64,000 nucleotides of DNA from Symsagittifera roscoffensis. Taxonomy: Eukaryota > Xenacoelomorpha > Acoela > Convolutidae. This document shows, piece by piece, positions 56,042 to 64,000 of the stretch (positions are counted from its first letter, which is position 1; each line of letters opens with the position of its first letter). The notes under the pieces were generated by a model. It was not told the origin of the DNA and did not search any database. It saw only the letters and a program-made list of their open reading frames with translations. The DNA lies in NCBI RefSeq assembly GCF_963678635.1, contig NC_087062.1, positions 53,208,473-53,272,472 of the forward strand, given 5' to 3'. The translations under genes were made by a program, and so were the position numbers.

Positions 56042-56776
56042 TGGAAAAATTGCAAACTCTTTGGCAGCCTTTTTGATACGGAGTCAGATATCAAACGTAG
56101 AAAGTCACTTGCCTGGGCTGCATTCACCAAATTCAAAAGGTCTTCAAAAATGTCCAGGTTAAACTTACTACCAAAGTTCATGTGTTACAGACTTTTGTCA
56201 GCAGTGATTTTCTCTACAGTTCGGAGCTGTAGACCCTGACGAAGACACTGGCAAAAGATATCAACGTCATCCAAAGACGCATGCTCAGGTCTGTTTTGAA
56301 CATTTACTACCCGAAAGTCATCTCCAGCAAAGATCTCTACGAAAAGACGAAAACAATACCGTGAATCGTTGTTTGTCGTAAAGAGAAGAAGACTTTCCTG
56401 GACCGGTCACTTATTTTGTCTGGACCCTCGAGCCCCTTCAGAAATCGCTTTTCAAATTTACAGTGAACCTAGTAAAAAAACTCAAGGAGGACAGAAGAAA
56501 ACCTGGATCGGCAATGTCACAAAAGATCTACAAGAACTGAACATCAATATCGATTTCAATGTATTGCAGGATGTAACCTGCGATAGGTATCATAAACCAA
56601 CAGAAGCTGGGACTATGCTGATTTTTAGAAGCTGCACTCCAACTCAGTATAAGAGTAGTGTTATCCGAGGCAATGTACACAGAGTTTTTAGGAGTACATT
56701 TAACTGGCAGCAATTTGATAAGGCTATGGAAACTAATAGGGCGCAATGGCTGATAAATCAGTACACTGAAAACTAG
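56042..56776 (+). pseudogene. LINE RT tail fused to a Penelope RT thumb, composite repeat copy 2
   Basis: A continuous 135-codon frame (56369-56776) first reads as a LINE tail (LSWTGHLFCLDPRAPSE, then TQGGQKKTWIGNV). After NVLQD it becomes the Penelope thumb (YHKPTEAGTMLIFR, then NVHRVFRSTFNWQQF). The fusion point is the same in copy 1, so the chimera arose before the duplication. Upstream, 56042-56240 holds the rest of the LINE RT tail. Confidence 0.75.
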
Positions 56777-57770
56777 TCCGCAAAGGTGGCGGCAGAAGCC
56801 CTGTGCAAAGTAATTCAGGGTAAGGGCAAGCCCATGGATAGTCAGAGGAGTTCGTCAACTCAATCACCAAAGGATTTGAAGCCACCACTGCTGATGGTTG
56901 TAACATTCGCCATTCTCCCAAATACTATATAGTAGAAAAAGCATCTATTGACGACTGGCATGCGTCAGTTACCTAAATCCTGCTCGTTTTTTGATCAACT
57001 TTTGATCAGCTTTCGTTTGCATGCAAAGACAGCCACATAGCTGGGTCTCGGATCCCCAGAATACGTGATTGCTATTAAAAACTGCTCGAATATCCTATTT
57101 TACTATGTTTTTTAGTGACAGTTATATACTGAACCCATTGGAGATGGATTGACCCTTTCCTCTTCCTAGCTACTCATGCTCTGAAATAACAAATAACATT
57201 GGGGTGAATTCAATCGTTCAGGGCGTTAAAGCAGCTTACAAGTCAGTACATTACAGTCTCTCAACATAAAACAGTCTCTGGGCACCGGGCATCCGATTCC
57301 GTGATCTTCCAGAAATAACGTTGTTATTTCTCCAACTTCGTGGCACGGGAGGGTACTGATCATTCCGGCTCTCTCACTGAAGCCTCGTTTTCTCTTATCA
57401 GCTTCCGCTACACGTCTTATCGTGCGTGATTGTCACGATAAGAGACCTCGCATTTTCTTTTGTTTTTCTTGACTGTTTTTCACGTCTCAATTCGGTTGTT
57501 CTGTTTTGTTCACTTTTCCTGCCAAATTTGGCCACTTTCTGTTTTTCTCAGAAATGTTCCACCGCAATTCGAATTCTTGAAAATTTAGTTTTGGGACATT
57601 CCGACCCCGCCTTTTCGTGATTAGTTCGTAATTAACAACGCTAACGTTCTTTTCTCGCGCGTCGCAGGTTTCGGTTGTGTCAATCCGGCGGAATGGCACA
57701 GGTGCAATAAAGAGGTAACCAAAGCCAATATTTTGCAAGCTGGTTTTGAAACTTAACTAACGCTCAAGTG
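56777..57770. other. Non-coding part of composite repeat copy 2
   Basis: Counterpart of 53480-54530, with no gene. The short frames 57426-57620 and 57487-57738 have no recognisable domain and sit in matching but unconserved sequence. Confidence 0.4.
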
Positions 57771-57789
57771 GTTTTCACCTCAAGAAAAT

Positions 57790-58130
57790 TAGAATCGTGT
57801 TTACCCTCACTGAAGTCAGCATTTTCTAACGACCTCAAGTCAAGAGTGGTCTATAAGTTGTCATGTAGTTCCACCTATGTTGGACAAACTGTTCGACATT
57901 TGATCACTAGAACTGAGGAGCATAAAAAAACAGACTCATCGGTAGGCCACCACCTTCAGCAATGCAGTCTTGATGGAAATAGCGCATATCTTAGTTGGGA
58001 AATTATAAATGGGTCAAACAACCAATCATAACTTTTAACACAAGAGGCAATACATATCAGGAAAGAGGGACCGTGCTTGAACACGCGCGATGAGTTCAGG
58101 AGCAGGGAGTTAACACCCCAAAAATTTGTT
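57790..58130 (+). pseudogene. GIY-YIG endonuclease domain, copy 2
   Basis: AFSNDLKSRVVYKLSCSSTY, VGQTVRHL and SSVGHHLQQC are clear. A stop at 58029-58031 (after NNQS) and a short deletion near 58066 break the C-terminal part that is intact in copy 1. Same family as 54580-54897 and 52206-52500. Confidence 0.83.
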
Positions 58131-58739
58131 GGTTTTCTATTTAAAACGTACATGTTTTGACGCTGAAACTTCCAGACAATTAATTGAAAATTGCTTAATT
58201 AATTTAAGAAGTTTAAAGTCTTATAATCTAAATAGTAATTTTAGAAGTCAACTGTGATTAGCTAATTTTTCAACATGATGGTTTAGAAATATAATTTATG
58301 TGACTTATTGTTAATAACATTTGTAAATTGATGTTTTATCGTCATTTTGATCAGTTTATTGTAAAAATCCTGGTGATGCACAAAGTTGCGAAAACGTTTG
58401 AAAATTACATTTTATCAAAAAGTTCTTTAGTATTGATTTCAATAACCCGGACACCTATCGCCTTGCTAACAACAAAAAACTAAAGATAACTGATAGATTT
58501 TGCAATTAGTAGTGCTAAACTGGAAATTATCTAGTGGAATAGCACAAGACGACGACGACATAAAGTGTTTTTTTTTTTCAAGTTCGCTGATGCATAAATC
58601 TAGCGTTGGTATGGCTCCATACAAACTGCACGGGTCGTCGTATGACAAAAGGTCATCTTTTAATTGACTTGACTGTGTGATTTATAATTAGTAGCAAAAA
58701 GTTCGGACGGACAATTTATTAAAATGAAAAAAAGGAATT

Positions 58740-59100
58740 CAATTAAAATGGGCTCTTCAGTCATGCCACGGTACATAGAGGTACAGGTTGGATAGAGCCG
58801 TACCAACGCTATATAAATACATCGGCAAAATTTTATGAATAAATCAAGTCGATTTTAATGCATCCAGAGAATTGTCAATTAAAATCTACCTTCCTCGATT
58901 ATAGCACAGATAGAGTTGTCTATGTTAGATGTTTTTTTAAGCTTTTTGCATCCCCTAAGGCAGGGGATTGCTTTTCGATCAGTGCTTTTCGACGCTTCTT
59001 TGCTTGCAATATCAAGCCGAACAGCCTTGAATATTATTTCGATTCAAATGCAAAATGCCAGATCGTCGATTATCCGATGATTATGCTAGCCTAATTTTTA
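58740..59100 (-). pseudogene. 3' tail of a restriction-like-endonuclease-type retroelement, minus strand, copy 2
   Basis: The minus strand reads IPCLRGCKKLKKTSNIDNSI and on to a stop after EEGRF, matching ILCLRECKKPKNTSIIDNSI at 61565-61655 on the plus strand. About 160 bp of 3' UTR (58760-58921) also match 61610-61770 in reverse complement. Confidence 0.8.
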
Positions 59101-59771
59101 AATACTGCGAACATCCAGATTTTACTCTAAGACATTTCGACGTTCGGATGCAATTGCCCGCCGTGGTTATAGGTTTTGAGCGAATGTCGGATCTACTCAA
59201 CAATCCCCCACTATTGTATATCTACTAAAGAATCTCCACCCCTGTAAATAAAGACAGTAAATTCGCAATTGAGCATTGTATGTAAATTCGAATTTTGCTG
59301 CATTCTGGTTGGTCCAAAGTTTCGCTGCAAGTAATCTTATTAACGATCTGCTCCCCTTTCTTGAAAGAGGGATTGTTAAGTAGATACCGTAACTCTGCTT
59401 CATGAAATTTTGATGTTATGTTTCAGTTTTAATTTCCGTTGATGTCCAGAAACTTGCTCTTTTTAATTAATTCTTTCTGTCCGAACTTTTTGCAACTCTC
59501 TATATACCGAACGTGCTGTTTGTTCATTGTGAAATTTTTATACTTGGGAGTATTCTTAGTGCTAACTCAGACACTTTTTCTAGGCAATAGGTTACCTTAT
59601 TGATTATATACCAGTTGATGCAGTATATTTGTGAAAGTTATATAAAATGTATTCGTTTTGATCCTACATTCGGCGATTTCGTATTTTACTGAAAATGAAG
59701 TCTCATCTTTTAGTTTGCAATCTCCCTGTTAATTTCTCAGTAGCTTTGTCCAATAGCGCATTTAAAGTTAA

Positions 59772-60085
59772 ATGGCTGTATTTTTTCTGAGATCGAATAT
59801 GAATCAATCGGAAGTTCTCCAAAACGTAACTGCCGAGGTTGTCAATGCGACCGGAAATTCGACAAGATTTCAAGCCAGCACCGAAGGCATGTCAGTTGCT
59901 TACGGAAGTCTGCTCTTCATGGCTCTGTTTCCGATTGTTGTTGGATCGTTCAAAAGTGTAGGCCATCTTAAAAAACAGAAACTATCCGGCAAGTCAGAAG
60001 ATGTGGAAATTATGACTAACAAAGATGCAATGATGTTTCCAGTTTATGGAAGTTTCGTACTTTTTGGAATTTATCTCGTGTTCAG
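59772..60085 (+). CDS. Signal peptide peptidase (HM13/SPP), exon 1
   Basis: SPP is an endoplasmic-reticulum intramembrane aspartyl protease that cleaves signal-peptide remnants in the lipid bilayer. The exon encodes 105 residues: a luminal N-terminus with several N-x-S/T sites (NVT, NAT, NST), TEGMSVAYGSLLFMALFPIV (first membrane segment, after the family TPEG-A-AYGSL signature), a basic cytosolic loop, NKDAMMFPVYGSFVLFGIYL (second segment) and the coding end at TTCAG. GT at 60086-60087 gives a GTGAGT donor splitting a codon after phase 2. The catalytic YD and GLGD motifs lie on later exons outside the window. Start: ATG at 59772, or the in-frame ATG at 59799. The loop and K-KDAM-FP sequence look most like arthropod SPPs, from memory of the family. 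Confidence 0.9.
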
Positions 60086-60091
60086 GTGAGT
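60086..60091 (+). promoter_or_regulatory. 5' splice site of SPP intron 1
   Basis: GTGAGT directly after the coding exon; a full consensus donor. No matching second exon is visible in the next 3.9 kb, so intron 1 extends past the window end. Confidence 0.85.
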
Positions 60092-60949
60092 TTTTATCAA
60101 ATCAGTTGCCAAGAAAGTGCCGTATTCACTGGCTTTTTTGAAACCTTAAAGCTAATTGGAACTAAGTTGTTCATATAATTTATTAATGATTATAGCCATC
60201 TTTATATGGATTTATATTAATAAAGGAACTGTAAGATTTCGAATTTTTTTCTGTAAATCTATTAAAATTTTTTCAGTATAAATGTTACTTAGACTAAACA
60301 ATCAGGTCCATATAAGACAGTACTTAATAGAAAGCTCTCAGAAAGTTCTTATTATTATTATTATAAGTTCTCTATATTATTGGATTATTGCACTATTGAA
60401 ACAAATTTATTATTATTATTTATTATATTTTGAAATTTTGCCAGGTATTGACGAAAACAAATTTTCCATATTTTGCGATAACCGTAAAAGTGGTGTTTTT
60501 TAATTGCTGTTGTTTTGTTTCGCCCGAGCAACACATTGATTTTCAATAAGCAAAGGTGTTGCAACCGAGTACTAGATTGTTTTCTCCAAAAAAAAAACGT
60601 TCAAGAAAATGCTACCCGTGTTTCAACCTGTTTCATAATAAATTCAATCAGCCATCTGACCATTTGACGTAACACACGTGCTTAAGGCGACAAAGACTTG
60701 TTTTTCAAGTCCGACCGGAACCTGTTTTTTTTTAAAACTTGATTTACGTCCGTCTTTTCATGTTTTCGGCTTAGTTCACGTAGCACGGACTCTTTTTTCA
60801 AGATTCAGTTTTTTTTATTTTTCTGAATGCCATTGTAAAGACCCATTGGTAGCGGTAATTGTGCTACAAGTTTTGGGGATTTTTAGTTTTATTTTTTGTG
60901 ATCATCAGAAAAAAAACTGACAATAAATCAAGCGTCACAGAAAGGAGCA

Positions 60950-61655
60950 TCGAATTGGCTAAGCGTGCTACCCTTAAAAGTACAATTTTTCCCTCAACAA
61001 ATCAGAGTTTAAAGATGGATTACATCTGAGATATGGATGGGAACCACCAAATTTTTCACATACATGCCCACGTGGACAGCCATTCACACTGACCCACTCT
61101 CTACACTGTCCCAAAGGTGGATACACTCAGCTAAGACATAATGAAATTCGCGATAACTTTGCGACACTCCTGGACTAGGTATGCCATGATGTTGAAATAG
61201 AGCCGAAACTTCAATCGTTGGAAGGCGAAAGCTTTCACAACAAAACAACCACTACTGAAGATGACACTCGACTTGACATCAAGGAAAATAGACTCTGGGT
61301 AGGCTGATTCAGCCGAACCTTTTTCGATGTAAAAATTTTCAACCCCCATGCTAAATCCTGCCCTAAAACTATATCTGACGCTTAAAAATATCATGAGTGT
61401 GTAAAAATTTTAAAATACTGGAGTGTACCGGAGGAGCAGCACCAGGCTCTACAAAAACTGTCCATAAATTAGCAGAGAAACTAAGCGAAAAACGGAACGA
61501 ATCATACTCGGACACAATAATTTTTATAAGAACAAAAATAAGTTTTGCACTTCTGAGTAGTGCAATACTCTGCCTTAGGGAGTGCAAAAAACCTAAAAAT
61601 ACATCCATCATAGACAATTCTATCTGTGCTATAATCGAGGAGGGTAGATTTTAAT
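60950..61655 (+). pseudogene. C-terminal region of a retroelement with a zinc motif and restriction-like endonuclease pattern
   Basis: Plus strand, in order: LHLRYGWEPPNFSHTCPRGQ, H and C with CPKGGYTQLRHNEIRDNF, CHDVEIEPKLQ, a D-TRLDI pattern, TFFDVKIFNPHA, and finally DTIIFIRTKISFALLSSAIL with LCLRECKK. C-x-x-G, H, C, RHN, EP and D-(x)n-D-K are the hallmarks of a C-terminal Cys/His motif followed by a PD-(D/E)XK-type nuclease, as in retroelements with restriction-like endonucleases. In-frame stops (TAG, TGA, TAA) and frame changes show it is dead. The naming of the clade is uncertain. Confidence 0.65.
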
Positions 61656-61770
61656 TGACAATTCTCTGGATGCATTAAAATCGACCTGATTTATTCATTA
61701 AGTTTTGCCGTTGTTTTTATGTAGCGTTGGTACGGCCCTATCCAACCTGTGCACGTACCGTCGCATGAAG
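61610..61770 (+). repeat. 3' UTR of the same retroelement, inverted relative to 58760-58921
   Basis: About 160 bp are the reverse complement of sequence in both composite repeat copies (55570-55700 and 58760-58921), with moderate divergence. Shared phrases include GACAATTCTCTGGATGCATT. Confidence 0.85.
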
Positions 61771-63454
61771 GAAGGGCCCATTTTAATTGACATTTTTTTC
61801 ACGATTCGTGTACACAGAATTATTACTATTATAATAGAATCGTATAAACAACTTGTTCGACAGAATCACTGAATTTTTTTTCTCAAATCTTCGTCAAGCA
61901 ACAGACACATATTGAGCATGTCATTACAGCTACCCCTTCTATTCAATATTTGTACGATTTTTATATACGATTCATATTTATATATGAACATAGTGAAGAC
62001 GCTTATGTTAACAGTGATGACTTTTTTTGGGCGAAAATTGTTGGGAATTTCGATTTCTTGTGACTAGTTCTGTTCCTTTGTAAAAAGGAAGGCAAATTCC
62101 ACATGAACAGCAAAAGTGGAAAGATCGACTTCCAATTTAATTGCAGAAGCTGATTTTGATTTTTAGATATCCCAGCGGAATGAAAACTAACTCTAGTTTT
62201 CTCAAATTGAGTTAATTTATCAAGAAAGTTGCAATAATAAATCTTTATTGACACTGAAAGAGCTCTTAAGTTATGTTTGAAAAATTAAGTCTTTTTTTTT
62301 TTCTGCGTTCATTGATTCTTTTCCATTTGTCTGTTGGCTATGTTTTGTGTTGCTTTTATATTTACAATACCCGGTTTGGCATAATTTTAGTTTTTTTTTC
62401 ACTTATTGAAAGTTTTATTTTGGTTCATACCGAATTTGCTTAGTCTGTTTATGTATGTCTTTTGAACGGGTAATGTGATATTTTATGGAAACTTTTTTTT
62501 GGCTTGACAGGTGTCTGCTAAAAATTGTTGGCTTTGCTAGTGCTGCGTAAGTTTTGTTTCGATTCTAATTTACATTTTACATTTCAACTGCTTTATTTGG
62601 CATGTTTTTCATAAAATGAACTCCGTTAAAGGCTAATTGAGACAAAGATATGAAAGTTTTGGGAGATTTAGCTTTTGTCACCGTTTTCAAAACCTTTTTC
62701 CGATTTAGCGGCTTTTGTCTTAATTTTTGTCTCCTTGTTTGTCGTTCATGCTTGTGCTTTATGGCAAGTTGTGCGAAGCTCTGCGTCGCCTCTCTGTTTT
62801 GAATTTTTGGCGTGAAGTTACCAACTCCGGCTTAGTAGATTCTTCTTTTTAATTGTTTGTATATTCTGTTTTTCATTCAATGTAGAAGTTTTCGGCTAAC
62901 AATTAATCGGAGTAGTTTTTTTTTTCTTTCCTATGAGTGTTTTGTTAGGGATATAGAATTATAAATTGTTTCATAGCTTAGTTTCTTTTTGTTTTTTTTT
63001 TCAGTTCAACTGGTGCTTGCTCAAAAATAACGGGACTAATTAGCGCTGCAAACGTTTTTCATGCTATTTTCCTGTTGTATTACTTCGCTTCGCCTCCGTG
63101 TAATTATTTCGGCTTTCAGTTTTCAATAATGGCAATTACAGAGAAAAAGATTTAGAAAAATGGACAATATAGATTGGCGCTATCTTCAGTCCATATTATG
63201 GCCATAACCGTATTTGCAATCCCTGATTTCGATTTAATTTGATAAGTGCTCTCAAAGTTTTCAACTGTTTTTTTTTTACACAAGCAAAGCTTGTGTGATA
63301 GTATGAACTCTCTTTTTTTCAACCTAGGTCGCAAATATTGTTGCAACAAAAGGTGTTCATTTTGATCAATAACCACCTATTAATTACATGCAATGCTAAG
63401 GATACTAACACAGACTATTATATTACAAATAGCACTTTAGCTTCAAGGCATCAT

Positions 63455-63530
63455 GGATCTGTAGCGTAGAGGTAGGGAAGAAGACAAGCAGCAAAATAAG
63501 AGGGTTCGAACTTGGCAGGGTCTGATGTTT
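63455..63530 (+). other. tRNA-like A-box/B-box pair, probably a tRNA-derived relic
   Basis: TAGCGTAGAGG at 63462-63472 fits an A box. GGTTCGAACTT at 63503-63513 nearly fits a B box. Flanks can form an imperfect 7-bp acceptor-like stem (GGATCTG with CAGGGTC). The T-stem does not pair well and no anticodon arm is clear, so it is not called a tRNA gene. Confidence 0.25.
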
Positions 63531-64000
63531 TTGATGAACATTTTCGTTTACTAATTTAAATGCGTCCGCTCTATAAATTGAGGCATGTTAGTTGGTAAAT
63601 TTCTTTTGTCATATTGACTGGTACTGCTAATTCGTCTTAATTAGCTTGCGTCACTCTAGAAAATTTGTAGACTGAAAGTTTTACTCAATCAGTTTTTCCC
63701 AGTAGCGTTATCCGTCATTTTTGATTGTGTATGCGAAATGCAACTTCGCCTCTGCGTTAAATTTTCTTTGTGTTCAATTATTCTGTTGATGCGTTTATGT
63801 AGCTTTGATTTCTTTAGTGTGTTAAAATTAACTAGATTTTTCATACAACAACTTCTCTAACAGAAATAATAAGATATTGAGTGTTGTTTATAAATCATCA
63901 ATAATTTGCTCTTGGTGTACTAGGAATTGTGTACTGCTTGATGCTCCAGTGGTCAGGAATTCAAACTTCAAATTATGAAAGAAAATTATGTCCAAATTTT

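Larger units (their letters stand above)
60086..64000 (+). other. SPP intron 1 (incomplete): AT-rich, with one retroelement insertion
   Basis: No exon matching the next SPP segment was found. The intron holds the retroelement at 60950-61790; the rest is AT-rich with poly-T runs and no supported gene. Two vaguely similar phrases, GTGTCTGCTAAAAATTGTTG at 62512 and GTGCTTGCTCAAAAATAACG at 63013, follow T-rich CAG/AG sites. They may be an old internal duplication, but neither encodes SPP. Confidence 0.6.

Noticed and set aside
62510-63060. SPP exon 2 candidates after T-rich AG sites at 62512 and 63004
   Set aside because: The translations do not resemble the next SPP segment (the region after the second membrane helix) and the frames are short.
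63455-63530. Functional tRNA gene
   Set aside because: A and B boxes are present but the arms pair poorly and no anticodon loop can be assigned. Kept only as a weak tRNA-like relic.

Overview
The window is animal (metazoan) nuclear DNA. The evidence is a split gene for signal peptide peptidase (exon 1 at 59772-60085, ending in a canonical donor site) among remnants of four retroelement classes: Ty3/Gypsy LTR, non-LTR (LINE), Penelope-like, and a restriction-like-endonuclease type. The peptidase exon reads like arthropod or other invertebrate versions, but I cannot name the species. No bacterial genes, rRNA or CRISPR array were seen.

Layout. (1) About 1-24311, all coding on the minus strand: the internal part of an unusually large Ty3/Gypsy-type element. 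In transcription order (right to left) it has gag (24311-22577), pol with two zinc knuckles, aspartic protease, reverse transcriptase and RNase H (22573-18821), a broken integrase (18972-16176), a macro-domain-like gene (16185-15581), and a long gene C made of a coiled coil, an SGNH/GDSL hydrolase, a second SGNH-like domain and an unknown C-terminus (15124-10623). Two further genes of unknown function follow, here called A (about 498 aa, acidic, disordered) and B (about 850 aa in full). A, most of B and the last ~200 bp of C are tandemly amplified as a 4.09-kb unit; 2.6 copies fill positions 1-10826 and run off the left edge. (2) 24312-38292: leader, a 14-bp minisatellite, and two direct copies of a ~6.8-kb block. 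Each block has a ~3.3-kb non-coding stretch (probably LTR/UTR) and a diverged, decayed A'-B' gene pair. (3) 38293-59700: AT-rich DNA of degraded LINE, Penelope-like and restriction-like-endonuclease retroelement pieces, several duplicated locally. (4) 59772-64000: signal peptide peptidase exon 1 and the start of a long intron holding another retroelement tail.

The large element carries ordinary LTR-retrotransposon replication genes plus a private set (macro-like, SGNH, A, B) not expected in Ty3/Gypsy elements. B and B', and A and A', are homologous but strongly diverged, so the A-B pair belongs to a lineage of such elements and is not a one-off capture. This copy is decaying: it has several frameshifts and in-frame stops. 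Gene A is intact in only one of three near-identical copies.

Limits. All homology calls come from reading motifs, without database searches. LTR ends, primer-binding site and polypurine tract could not be fixed. The functions of A, B and the C-terminus of C are unknown.
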